A DNA stretch of 64,000 nucleotides, from contig CM054115.1 of assembly GCA_028673005.1 (NCBI GenBank), positions 194,254,370-194,318,369 of the forward strand. The letters run 5' to 3'. Positions within the stretch are counted from its first letter, which is position 1. Each line of letters starts with the position of its first letter. The translations under genes and the position numbers were made by a program. This document shows, piece after piece, positions 11,939 through 23,431 of this stretch. The DNA comes from Tanypteryx hageni (taxonomy: Eukaryota > Arthropoda > Insecta > Odonata > Petaluridae). The notes beneath the pieces are model-generated. The model made no database searches, was not told the origin of the DNA, and saw only the letters and a list, made by a program, of their open reading frames with translations.

Positions 11939-12200
11939 CATTTGATTATTTTACTATAAATAGTTCACAGATACGTACAAGTACTCAGAAATAGACAAAA
12001 AATTTAAATACTGCGATTTAAATACAGCAGCCAGATCCAATAGGCGGAGTTTAAATCCGGCGGATAAAGGTTAAGTATCTGAGAAAGTAAAACAGCGTCT
12101 TCAATCCTCCCTCCGCGAGCGGCCGTCTCTCCAAAATGTTAGGATAGATGACGAAACCTTCTCCCTGGGACAAAAAATGGCGGAGCAGTATACAAGTAAT

Positions 12201-12519
12201 ATGTATGTATGTATGCCCAGTCAATTCGCCTCTCTTACAGCACAAATGGGTATCTCAGAGGTAGTGCAATGAATAACCGGGGAGGGAGGAGGGAAACCCG
12301 GTGCCGGCATTTGCCTGCTCTTACGAAGAACACCAGGGGGGCCAACGGCTTCCGAAGGACAGAACAGCTGAATTTGCGCGGTCTCCTCAAACTACGCAAA
12401 CAGGGGGCCGGGTGACCTTGAGAAAAATCCTACTCGCGCAGGATTCGTACCCGATGACTCTTTCAAACATCGGGCGAGTAGCAGCCAGAGTCCTAACCAC
12501 TACACCACCGGCACCCCCC
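12201..12519 (-). mobile_element. tRNA-derived SINE with 12-bp target duplication
   Basis: The minus strand begins (12519) with GGTGCCGGTGGTGTAGTGG, a tRNA-like head with A box (GTGTAGTGGTTAG) and B box (GGTACGAATCC at about 12432-12442). A body of about 220 bp follows and ends in short ACAT repeats (12201-12215). The sequence TATACAAGTAAT occurs on both sides (12189-12200 and 12520-12531), a 12-bp target site duplication. This is the classic layout of a SINE inserted by LINE-type target-primed reverse transcription. The (ACAT)n tail may point to its LINE partner; the partner is unknown. Confidence 0.9.
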
Positions 12520-12531
12520 TATACAAGTAAT

Positions 12532-13029
12532 AATACCATATCTCCATCTACCTAACTTCATCTACAGAAAACAAGTTTTTCATTATTGCCGCGATAAACA
12601 TGCGAAATGAAAATAATAGAAACGATATATGAAAATATATCAACACAACAACAGTTGTGAATGAAATTCATTTGTAAATCACAAAAAACTGCAAATTAAA
12701 GAATGAATTTATCAACGTGTACTTTCTCCTTAACTGTTCACACTGCACTGACGGCCGTTGCTGCCCCCTGTCTATGATTATGGAAACTAGAGATGCGTCA
12801 TTTCTCCAACCCCTGTCATCTCTCCTCGCTTTACCCTATGTTTCGGCCAACAAAAAGTTTTATTTGTAAATTACTACATATAAATTAATAATTAGTGAAT
12901 TTGCGACACGAAATAACGTAAATTAATTAAATCTTTCGTACATAGTTTTCAAAAAGTAATATTTTTTACAAAGAATACTATATGTGAGCTGCTTGTAAAC
13001 CAGAAATACAGAACTGAATTTACACCTTA
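12532..13029. other. AT-rich, nothing recognised
   Basis: No ORF or repeat signature that I can support. Confidence 0.5.
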
Positions 13030-13240
13030 ACAAGATTATCCAAATAGAACTTATCGTGCCTACTTTCTATTTAATCATTTATTTAATTCTTATATTGGCT
13101 TTAATAGCTTTAAAGTCATCGCGGATATGTACCTTTTTGTGTTACCAAATTTCATAATTTAGCGTTATAAAGTACTACACATACAACACATACATTCGAA
13201 CGGAATATTAAATTGATCACGCGTATAAAAAAAGGGGGTG
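13030..13240. repeat. Diverged repeat, partner of 55600-55820
   Basis: Shares words in the same order with 55600-55820, such as GGTTTAATAGCTTTAAA- and AAATTGATCACGCG-type segments, at roughly 75-80% by eye. Non-coding; it marks an old dispersed repeat. Confidence 0.65.
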
Positions 13241-13339
13241 TTGTTTCATGGCCCACTGGATTATCAAGGGTATATATGTGTATACTATTTATTACAAAAG
13301 AACGTAGTAATAGTTCCTAAAACATTTTTAATTTACACT

Positions 13340-14235
13340 AGCGTAATTGCCCGTCAAATATGATGGGATTATCATAAAAATATTCCAAATATATATGATT
13401 TTGATATGAAAAATCAGTAAGATATTTTATGATCTGGTTTGGCTTTCATGCACAATCAAATCACTGTTTTTGAAAGTTATCTTTGTTTTAGTTATACTGT
13501 TTAAGTAATTATTAGCAGAGGCCAAATTATTATCCAAATATTTGCTGAAAATAAGAGGAAAATCAAAATAATAAGATATAAAGCATAAAGAAGTAGCTGA
13601 AATTTATTTGAAATATTTGAGCAAATTATAAGTTATTTAAAACGTATAGAATTTAACTTAATAAATAAATTATTTTACACTTATTAACTCGTAAAAACAG
13701 GATAAAATGTGAACAAACTGTTAAAATGTGTAGTAACTTACTTACTATTAACTAAATACTTACATGAATTACAATGGGTTAAACTATATTTTAAGATCGC
13801 ACTTTTCTTTTAACTATATTAGTTTTTAAAATGTTCCAGAAAAATCACTTTAGTTAAAGAAATTTTAATAAAAATCATAAAATGTTATTTTTTCACTCCT
13901 ATTTGAAATTCGGTTCGAAATATTTGCTGTATTATCAGTTAATTTATTGAAAATTACGTGACCTATATTTAGTTTTATGAATTCGCACCATTTGGAAATG
14001 GCGCATGATTCAATAGTATAACATTTTTTATAATCAATTATAATTTATTATTGTTATTTTTGTACTGCAGCTCCTTTTAATCCTATACAAAAATTTCTGC
14101 TCATTCCGATTCTCTTTTCCTTCCTCCCTCAAATTACTTAATAGATTCAGTAAATAAGTTATACCCATTTATAAAAGTCAGACCCGCGTTAAAGCACTAA
14201 ATTCGTGCATTTTTTATGAGGCCAAGAATAGAAGT
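13340..14235 (+). repeat. Diverged third relative of the 1-2624 block
   Basis: Collinear with about 715-1925, starting at GTAATT.CCCGTCAAATATGA and including ATGATCTGGTTTGGCTTTCA and TAATTTATTATTGTTATTTT. Many substitutions and indels. It shows that at least this part of the block is an old multi-copy repeat and not unique sequence. Confidence 0.75.
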
Positions 14236-14589
14236 CAACATTTGGGACAACAGTGGTCCAATATAAACAAAATGCGTGAAAACGTGAAAAATCGAATTAA
14301 AACGTAATTTTGGGAGATTTACGAATGAGATTTAAATTCTTCTCTTCGCGTAACTAAGTTAAATACCTCATCCTTGAAATTTTTAAAAATGTAAACGAAA
14401 AAGGTCTGCATGTTAAGGAATGGCTTTTTGCGTGATTCATATATGCGATGTGAATTTATAACTCCGGTTTATAATAAGATGCACTGCAAAAAATCTATGA
14501 AAATAACTATAAAAATAGTTAATTACCAAAACTTTCAATAGGAAGTTAACTGGAAAGAAATTAATGAAAAACACGATTTTAATTATAAA

Positions 14590-14970
14590 TAATTCGGGCG
14601 CCTTCTCTCTCTCTCTCTCTCGTACTATAGCATTAAAAACACTTTCCTTACGCATATAGTATGGCGACAATACAATCTCGAGGTTTAACAATGACACGGT
14701 CGGCATATCTTTAAATAGCTTAAAAATTTCCAATAAATGTGATTTAAACGTATAACTTGAGTGATTTCGAACCGAAGGCAAAAGTCGACGATTTCTTTAA
14801 AATGGTCCAGTTCCGAAGATCGTATGTCAATTTCGTCTAATTCAATTTTGCAAAAGAAAAAAGTCTTCAGGTGAAAAAAAGGTATTTTTAAGTGTTCTCT
14901 TATGGAGATTTCTATAGAGCGTTCCGGCGGACCAACGGACGGACGGACAGACGGACCAACGTACAGAATA
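14590..14970 (+). repeat. Diverged repeat, partner of 44577-45110
   Basis: Collinear with 44577-45110: a CT-rich start (TCTCTCTCGTA..), TTTAACAATG, TTTAAAATGGT, and ending in a GGACCAACGGACGGACGG run. In both loci it lies downstream of a relative of the 1-2624 block, so it may be part of the same larger unit. Confidence 0.6.
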
Positions 14971-15364
14971 AGGATATTATGTATATAATTGTTATTAACA
15001 ATTCAAGTATACTCTCGACAGAATTTACTAAGCGTATTAGGCCTTGCACACAATAAGAAAAAAAAGTGTATTTGAATAGTTTACGGTGCTCTTTCCTAGA
15101 ATTCCTTTGGAATTAACATTATCTCATCAATAACCCATTCATAAACGTATATGGTAGTTTACCCTATATAGCCCACCGTTTGGGCGCAACATGTCTCCCG
15201 TAGTTTAGTTGTCTACATAAAAGCAATGGGCGAGTGCTAGAATGTCTTTTGTTCTAACCGCACTTGAAAGAAATTTAGACAGTCAGAAATGTGTGACGTA
15301 GCATAACTGGAATTTGTTGAGGCGAGTACTAAATAAAAGTAATTGGCTGTATGCTTTTAATCAT
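14971..15364. other. No gene seen
   Basis: AT-rich, short ORFs only; borders the Penelope 3' fragment at 15365. Confidence 0.5.
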
Positions 15365-15555
15365 ATATATAGTCTCTCTCTATCGCTGATGAAGGGCATA
15401 TACCCGAAAAGCTTACGTGTTTTTGTGTGCGTGTTTTCTATGTGTCTCTTCGACGCCCCCAGCAGCCTGCTAACTTGGTCCTCAACTTGGCAAGTGTCCG
15501 CTGGGCTTACTTCAACACCTTGTTGACACCCTCATCACTACATTTCCTTTTCCTT

Positions 15556-15556
<1 letters not shown>
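15365..15556 (+). mobile_element. 3' fragment of the Penelope-like element
   Basis: Matches 36700-36889, the segment downstream of the GIY-YIG ORF of the large Penelope-like element, at roughly 85% by eye (shared words include GTCTCTTCGACGCCCCCAGC and CTTCAACACCTTGTTG). It runs into a (TA)n tract at the same relative position as the large copy. No coding sequence is left. Confidence 0.85.
15386..15409 (+). ncRNA. Hammerhead-ribozyme-like core in Penelope 3' region
   Basis: CTGATGA (15386-15392), a GGG/CCC stem (15394-15396 with 15403-15405) and GAAA (15406-15409) have the spacing of the hammerhead catalytic core. Hammerhead motifs are known from the terminal repeats of Penelope-like elements. 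I could not build convincing stems I and III or a clear cleavage triplet, so this is only a candidate. The matching site in the large copy (36712) reads CTGAAGA and GATA and would be inactive. Confidence 0.35.

Positions 15557-15623
<67 letters not shown>
15557..15623. repeat. (TA)n microsatellite
   Basis: About 66 bp of TA directly after the Penelope 3' fragment. Confidence 0.97.
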
Positions 15624-15631
<8 letters not shown>

Positions 15632-15768
15632 TTATGGAAGAGGAAAGGTAAGTAGGATAAATGGATGGCAACAAGATGCTGGGATAAGGAAGCCCAGTGA
15701 GCACCCACCAATAAGACTACTTCAGGTTGGCGAGCTGCTGAGGGTGTCGAAGTGACACACGTAAACAA

Positions 15769-16453
15769 ACTGATGTGCCCACCACATGACTTTCTTTATA
15801 CCTGTAATATTTCTAAACATTCCAAATAGGTTACATAATAATAAATATTTTAAGAAACAAAATTTTAGATTTTACAAACAGAAATAAACTCAAACCATAG
15901 CCTTCTGATATTGGATATAGCCACAAAGTTCCAACAATTAAGAAAAGAAAAAGGAGCGTTACTATGACGTAACTAAGCGTCAATTGTTAACAATAGTAGT
16001 CGGTAGGTGACGTGGTGGTGGCAGCTAAAAATATAAGATATCTCTTAAACAATGCATTATATAGGAAAATATTTCAAACAAAGGTTGTAGAAAATTAAAT
16101 TTTCTATAAAGTTTATTCTAGTATGTTTTTAAATAAATCAAATATTAAAGCAAATATCTTAATATAACGGATAACTGACAAGAGTATGCACCCTTTTTCG
16201 GTTGACTAATTTTTACCGAAAACTAATCAGTTCTTGTGACTTTCATAAAAAAATTAAATATAAAATTTCGCATTGACATGATTAATAGTTTTTGAGTTAG
16301 AGTACCCACAAAAAACCGCCACACATAAGTCATCGAGAAAATGGCCAAAACGTGTTCAGGGGACCTCAAATCGTGTATTTCCGTTGAAATCTCGAAATCG
16401 ATTTTTTTCATGAAAACAATACTTTCTCTTATACTACGTATGGAGAAAGTAGA
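15769..16453 (-). repeat. ACTTTCTCCATA family, complete copy (minus)
   Basis: Complete copy of a roughly 650-780 bp family also at 45112, 51952 and 53583. In its own orientation it starts ACTTTCTCCATACGTAGTAT (16453 end), has a GT-rich patch about 110 bp in, and ends with the inverted word GAAAGT followed by a small palindrome near 15770-15790. The ORF-like stretches in it are not genes. Confidence 0.85.
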
Positions 16454-18244
16454 AAACACGAAAGCTTTCGGAGGTGATCCCTTCGTCAGCACAGGAGAGG
16501 GACAAAAATATATATATATGGAATACACAGAGATTTCAAAGGCGTTCTTTTTGGAGAAATAGGTATGAAATGGCATCGAAATATTGGGCGATTCTTGAAT
16601 TTTTATCTCCGAAACTATAAATCATAATTTTGTGTTCTAGCGGACTTTTGTGGTAAATGATGTCTTCAATCCGAATTAATTTTCTAATCTATATCTTAAT
16701 GATCATATAAGAGCTAGGGAGAGAAATATATCATATTTCATTGTTGCTTGACGGATGTCATTTAACGAGATACGAGTATAAGTTTATTAAAGTAATTATG
16801 TAAAGTGGAAGTTCTAATTGACAGATGATGTTCGAATCATAATTGCGAGAATAACTTTATTATCGATCACTCGTACTTAATTTAGTTAAAATCCGTCCAG
16901 CGGTTTATGAGATGAAAGTTAAGACAGACAGACGGACGGCGAGACGTGCCCATAAGACGTTCCGCTATTACCGCTTCGCTGGTAAATATATATATTAACT
17001 CGGATAGCCAAAACCGCAGATTACAGAACCGTGGATAGTCACGGTGAGTTTTATGTGCGTCTCGGCGATTAAAGCCGCGATATATTGTTTTAAGGGTAGC
17101 GTTGATTTTTCTAAGAAACACGTCCGAACAATTTCCTCTCGGTTTCCTGAATCCAGACAGCGAAATATTCTCGGAACGATTTTTTCAACAGAAGGATAAA
17201 ATAAGGAGTCGTTTGTCGATGTCGTGAGCTTAGCTCCGAAAACTCGCGCGCGGATCCGCTGTTTCCTCTTCGATGCGGCGACGCGTCTGACCCTTCTACT
17301 TTTATGATCTTTGTTTCACGGCCAAGAGCAGCGCCAAGTGAATGCGTACACGGTGTTCCAATCATAAAGAACGGTTCGAAAAACACCCCAGTCGACTTGA
17401 TGAGCGAATGCCACGCTCGGTGGTTTAATTATCACATTTACTCTCGATGATCCATCGTTCCCGTTTTCTTAACAACGTATGGCGGAAATCCGACGGCGCG
17501 ATCATTTTCCTCTGTTGAGAAGTGTCGAGGCCTTATTATTACGTGAATTGAATTTACAAGGGATATAATTCAGGTGTCGCTCATCACACAACTTCAAGTT
17601 TCCGAGTCACGCTACTTCTTGGTTTAATTTACATAATTTTCTGAAAAAACGTTTATTTTTTACGAGGACTGTAATCGCAACGGATGGAGATTAAATTGAA
17701 ATTTTAACGCTATAATTTTATCTTATCGCCTTTAAAATGATCGTAATGACGACGCAGCGGTGAGAGACGCGAACGTGCGGCCATTTGGAGAGCAACGCTA
17801 ACGAAATAGACTGCAAAATATTTTTTACGAGAGCGCTCCAAAAGATACGAATAGAGTTTAGAATCTTATTATTAACGAATTTTGAAATTTACTTTACTGT
17901 AATCTGCGTCCATGTTTAAAATTTAAGAAGCCGCGAATAAACTATTGCTCGTGAGCAGATTCTACAGAATGTTTTTACTATAAGAGTTTATTTTTTATAT
18001 TTTTAATGTTTACGCTTATTCCGTATGTTCAATTTTCGTTAGCATCCGATAGTAAAAATCCGCGAGGACTCGAAAGGGAATTTACCTAAAATTACATAAA
18101 CTATTTACCCGAATATAACGCAAGACGATATATGTAGCGCTTTTTTACTAAAAGAATCGCTTATGCATTCGGCTTGTCTGTCTGTACAGGTAATATCTCT
18201 GGAATCGTAAAACATGGAGAAGCCATATTTTCAGGATAGGTTGA
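16454..18244. other. Unassigned, possibly host unique sequence
   Basis: No protein family recognised. 16990-17880 is richer in CG dinucleotides than its surroundings and may be host sequence. A 91-codon minus ORF at 17111-17386 has no recognisable domain. Confidence 0.4.
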
Positions 18245-19034
18245 TATCATTATATATAGACGTTCCTTACAGAGGAGGAGGATATAACATACATATAACA
18301 TACATATAGGAGGATACTAATGTTTAGGCACTTCCAGATAAGCTGGAGATTCGAAATTATTTTATTAGGTAGGATTTTGTGAAAAACCGACTAGAAAAAA
18401 CGAAAATCTTGAAAAAGCGCAACAATGCGGCCACTAAAAATCGGCAATTGTTTAAACAAAATTTCAAGGTTTATGTATTTCCGAATGTGCTACGGAGCTG
18501 AAATTTTTTTTAGAGGTAAGATTTGTAAAAAAACGAAATAGGGATTATAGAAATTTTGATATTTTAATTTGTTTGGCAGTTAAAAATCTTAAAGTGTAAA
18601 CAAATAGGTAAATGTTTAGACACTACGCTGCAAGTTAGGGTGCTGAAATTTTTTAATTATTTAGAGTTTAATATATATAAACGAAAAAACATTTCAATGC
18701 ATACATGAAATCGTTATTGCGTCCATTAAAAATTATTTAAATTCAAACAATTAGATAAATGTTATTTCACTTCTAATTGTGCTATAAATTTAAAATTTGG
18801 CAGAAATGTGTAGCATTATTAACTCAATGTGGGAAAAGTATAATATTTCGAAAATTGCAAAAATTAGTGATTGTTTTACTACATTATTGTTCCATAATGA
18901 AAAAACAAAAACCCGTCCAGAGGAGAAATCTTTAGAATTAAAAAATATTTACCATGATGAAATATCTCTTTGAAAAATGAATGGTTTTTCAAGGTGAGAT
19001 GAAATGCTTGCAGTATGCAAGCCTCTTCTACTAG
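18245..19034 (+). repeat. Hairpin-ended dispersed repeat, copy B
   Basis: Collinear with copies A and C from 18308 on, ending with GCTTGCAGTATGCAAGC, then CTAG at 19031-19034 followed by T. Its left edge (18245-18300) is the reverse complement of the sequence just outside copy A's right end (about 8520-8570: the CCTCCTCTGTAAGGAACGTC region), so boundaries of the family may extend further than the shared core. Confidence 0.75.
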
Positions 19035-19429
19035 TATTATATAAGACCCATACATGGCCAAGATGTAGTGGATCTAGGATTAGCTGCAATGGAGCCTTCG
19101 AAAATAAACCGCCTTATGTTATTTGCTTTACAGTTATTTCCTCAATTGTGTGATATTTCATGAGTCGGGAGAGGGCAAACTTAAGAAATTAGTAATGAAG
19201 ATCATTATTTTATAATGTACGTAAAAATGTCTACGGTCGAAAAATCTCATGTCCAGCGACGTTTCAATTTAAAATAATGTGAATTTATTAAATATTTAAT
19301 CATTTTGGATTTTTTATTAAATATGTAAACGTGGCTATTCATATACTGGTAACGGATAAGCACTGTCTCCATTTTTCTAATATTATCGTAAAGGACCGGT
19401 TTTTATGCGTTCTTTGCACGAAGCGAACG

Positions 19430-19910
19430 CATATAGGGGAGGTTGTTTCCGTCCGTCCCTCGGTCCGCATATAAAAACTCTGAAACCGCTGGACGTGTAA
19501 TGATGATATTTGGTATTCGGGAGTTTTGCTACAATTGGTCGACCGATTCCAGTTTTGGTAAAAATTGGACAAAAATTACGGCCACTTTACATTAAGTCCT
19601 ACAATGTTCCTTTGTTTCAACTCGAGAACCACAGAACATATTTTCATGAAATTTGGTATTGGAGAGTTTTGCTAAAATTAGTGGACCGATTCCAATTTTG
19701 GTAAAAATCGGACAAAAATTACCTCTTTACATGACTTACATATAGTTTACCATGTTCCTTTGTTTCAACTCGGGCACCTCTGGACGTATTTTGATGAAAT
19801 TTGGTACTGGGGAGTTTTGCTAAAATTGGTCGACTGATTCCAATTTTGTTTAAAATCGGACAATAGTAACGACAACTTTACATAAGGACCTACATGTATT
19901 TTACAAGGTA
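19430..19910 (+). repeat. Three tandem units of about 145 bp
   Basis: The word GAGTTTTGCT recurs at 19521, 19664 and 19812, and the surrounding sequence (TTTGGTATT.., GATTCCA.TTTTGGTAAAAAT.GGACAA) repeats with it. Units differ by substitutions and small indels. GCGTTCTTTG near 19408 and its reverse complement near 19974 flank the array, suggesting that the array is the inside of an inverted-repeat element. Confidence 0.85.
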
Positions 19911-21649
19911 CCTTGTTAGCTTCTCGTTAAATACTCATCTGAGCGAAAAATATTGAGAACGTGAAATCCCAAAGAACGCATTTGGAAACTCTGTGTTTCC
20001 AATCTTGTTTAGGTAGAACAGTTTAAGGCAGCGATCATTAATAATTATTAATCATTATCTTGTTCTTTTTTCTTTCATTTGGTCAAATTTAGACATTTTT
20101 TCATTTTTATCCCGTTGTGTTTGCGGTTCGTCTTAGAATCGCGCGAATACGGAAATCGGGCGGCTCTTTCCCAGGAGCACGCATGCGGCGGACAAAGAGA
20201 GCCCGGCGTGACATTGGGTACGCCGTCCCTTTGGCGACTAAAACACGAGCGGATGACCTAAGGCAGGAATGTGGAGGTCACTCACCGATGCCAGACTCGG
20301 GATTCCCTAACAGGACTAGATGAAGGGTGGGAGAAAAAGTTTTACGAAGGATGAAATGGAATAAGTGGGGGTTGGGTCGGGGAGATATATAGGGAAAGGG
20401 GAGGGATGATGGAGAGATAAAGGGAGGATGAAAGGAAGGAAGGAGGTAAGGGGAGGGAAGGAAGGAGGTAAGGGGAGGGAGGGAAGGAGGTAGGGGGAGG
20501 GAAGGAAAGAGGGAGGGAAAGGGGAATTGGGGGCGGGAGAGACAGAGGGAGGGAGAGAGGGAAGGGGAGGAAAGGAGGGAGGAAAAGAGGGAAAGAGGGA
20601 AAGTGGGAGGAAAGGAGGGATTGAAGGAGGGAAGGGGACGGAAGGAGGAGGATCACGGAACATATCGTGAACGAGGAAAAGACAACGAAGGAGAGAGAGA
20701 ATAAAACTGAAGTTGGAGATCACGATCGCCGGACGCGGTAAATCCCCATATAACCTCCATTTAAAGAATAAAAAAGTTCGGATGAATATTAATCACGCTC
20801 GCTGGCTGACAGAGCGATTTGTCTCGAATAAAGAAATTTAAATAATTAAATTTAATTTGTCGTGAGACGGCGAAACTACACATAATCTCGGACGTTGAAA
20901 TTTTTTTAGGTAAAAATTGCGGTGATGAATCGAGCAAGTACGGCATGTGCGTAGATTTTTCATATCTGTTCTTTTGAGTACTTAACACAATATCGCAACA
21001 TTGAAGCAGACCATACAAAACTAACTTGTTAATCAATGTTCCGATTAAAAAATAACTATTAGGCGAAAGATCGATAGTTTTTAATGAAGACTAACGACTC
21101 GAGTGTCCACGCACAGCATGCCGTTGCTGTTTTGTCTTGCGACGATTTCAGCGCACAGATGACACAGCGGTCGCATGCTAAAGTTGCGCTTCATACACTT
21201 TCAAACATAAACCAACTTCCGCCTCTCCAACATCCGCCTGCACGCAACCATAATTACAGTTATATTTGAGAATTTTGCACTTATCGATGATCGATTCAAG
21301 TCGAACACGTTTGTAAATGTATCGCCGACCCTTTTCAGCGAATTCATCTCTCGTTCGCCTCTACTAATCGTTGTTGTAAGCAAGCATGACATCACATTGC
21401 ACAACCACTACCTCCTCCACGCAAACCCATTACCTCAGAGCTCTCATCTCCTTTATAAACAGTGTTTTTCGATCTGTATATGGTAATGACGCCTCGCTCA
21501 AAGTCCAGGTTGTCATTAAAATCTGCAGTACGTATGAGTAATTTGTTTTGGTTATTTATTGGTAATAACTGCCCTTAACCAGTCGCGGATCGAGGGAGAA
21601 TATCAGCCCAGGAGTTTTTTCTTAACCCGCCCTTATAGTTATGTGTTAT
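19911..21649. other. Unassigned region with polypurine tract
   Basis: 20100-20310 is CG-richer; on the minus strand a splice-donor-like GGTGAGTGACC occurs near 20270-20285. 20325-20655 is polypurine. I cannot assign any exon. Confidence 0.4.
20325..20655. repeat. Polypurine (GGGAGGAA)n tract
   Basis: About 330 bp of almost pure A and G on the plus strand; ORFs here are low-complexity artefacts. Confidence 0.95.
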
Positions 21650-21766
21650 TTACTTTCTCCATACGTGGTAGATATATGGGCAAGTATTGTTTTCATGAAA
21701 AAAATCGATTTCGAGATTTCAACGGAAATACACGTTTTGAGGTCCCCTGAACACGTTTTGGCCATG

Positions 21767-21803
<37 letters not shown>
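21650..21803 (+). repeat. ACTTTCTCCATA family, 5' fragment
   Basis: Contains the 5' end (TACTTTCTCCATACGTGGTA), the conserved block with TTTTGAGGTCCCCTGAACAC and the GT-rich patch, here GTGTGTGTGTGTGTATATATA; the rest of the element is missing. Confidence 0.85.
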
Positions 21804-23289
21804 GATTGGAATATTGTGGGCGCTAGTGATTGTGATTTCTCGACTTTTTTCTGTTCTCGAGATTCGAGCTTCCTCTTTTTTCGCGATATTTTTTTTTCGA
21901 GAATTCGAGAATCTATCTTGCCTTCTCGAGAAATCTCGAGAACGAAAAAATTGCCGTCTAAGAATTTTTATTAAATACCTTTTTCTTAAAAAGTATTATT
22001 GGGAAGTAAGGATACTAAAATATTTTTAAATTAATTTTAATTAATATTTCTCGTACAAAAGTGAACTATATTTTCTTTTTAAAAGTAGATTGTATACAAA
22101 GGCGGATTTGTAGGTATGCGTAGTACGCGCGGAAATAGGGCCCCGTGGGGCCCTAGTTCCAAATATAACAAAAACTTATTTCGACTTTGTGGACCTTGAT
22201 TCAACTCTGTGGAATTAAAGTTATAATAATTGTCGTTTTTTATTTGATTTCAACTCTGCCGATAAAAACAGAGCGGTGACTGTTAATAATATTGTGTGTT
22301 ATGCGTTGTTGCCACTCTTCTTTTTCCCTAGTGAAATAATAGGTCCTCCAAAAAAGGACTGCGGGCAGGGTCCCACGGAACATAACTCCGCCGCTGTTTG
22401 TATAGGACAAATGAGAAAGCAATGTGCCTTATTGCCCCTTGCCTGTCTCAATGAAAAATCTTTTGACGAAGAATTTTATTCTATTTTTCCTTTCAGAGAA
22501 CATGAATAGAAGTTACGTAAATCCTAAAATGAAAGTTATTGTTTCTATATTCTGAATTCAATTCATTCGTCGGTTATTAAAAACTTGAATTTATATTCCA
22601 TACTATGTTGGTGAGAAAATAAAAGTATTATGGGAAAAATTTGTAAGCAATATACACTAAAATTATATAATGTTGAGGTAATAACTACTACTATTGTTAC
22701 ATATAAAATACTTGACATTTTCTAATGATAATTTTATTTAACATTACATGGAATGAATTTCGAAATGAATACATACAATTTTTTCACTTTTTAAATTAAT
22801 TTTATTTGTATCTCAATCATAAACTAAGCTTATAAGGTACTTAGGATCAAGAATAAAATGTTCCCGGAAGAATTTCTTTGCCTTCCCCCTTCACCATCAT
22901 AAATACTAAACCTTTTATGGGCAAAGCAATGCACAGGGGAGAATTTTTGAGTCTTGAGAGGGCACGAAATGACACGAGCCATAGCGGTGGTCAGTCCTCC
23001 TCCACCTCCTACTAAAACCCATTAATCCGGGTTTTCCCAGCTTGCCAAACGGGAAACAATAGAGGTACACATCGTACCGCGCGTTATAAATGGATTGGCA
23101 AACAAACCGACGCCCGGGACAGAGGACCTCAAACCGTAGTGATTTTTCCTTCCGCCTTTCACAGTTTCAAGTTACAATTTTTGATACAAAACTTACTAGA
23201 AGAAATCCTTTCCGCCCGCGTCTCGCAGGTTCCGCGTTACAGAGAGGCATTACTATGAAGTATGGTATCATTATGCAGTACGCATTCTA
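21804..23289. other. No gene seen; one inverted-repeat candidate
   Basis: 22090-22410 has weak inverted ends (TATACAAAGGCGGA against TATACAAACAGCGGCGGA) and a perfect GGGCCCC-GT-GGGGCCC palindrome near 22139-22154, suggesting a small hAT-like MITE. The rest is AT-rich without signals. Confidence 0.4.
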
Positions 23290-23431
23290 GATTTCCGGCC
23301 TGTGGCTCATACCCTCCCGTGGTATATATTATTTCTGAGTTGCCTTCCAATGTGGCTTTACTGAACGTCGGATATTAAATTACAGGCACCTCACCCGTGT
23401 ATCATAATGGTCAGTATTAATAATAAAAACG

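Noticed and set aside
20316..20723. Proline/serine-rich minus ORFs
   Set aside because: Artefacts of the polypurine tract.
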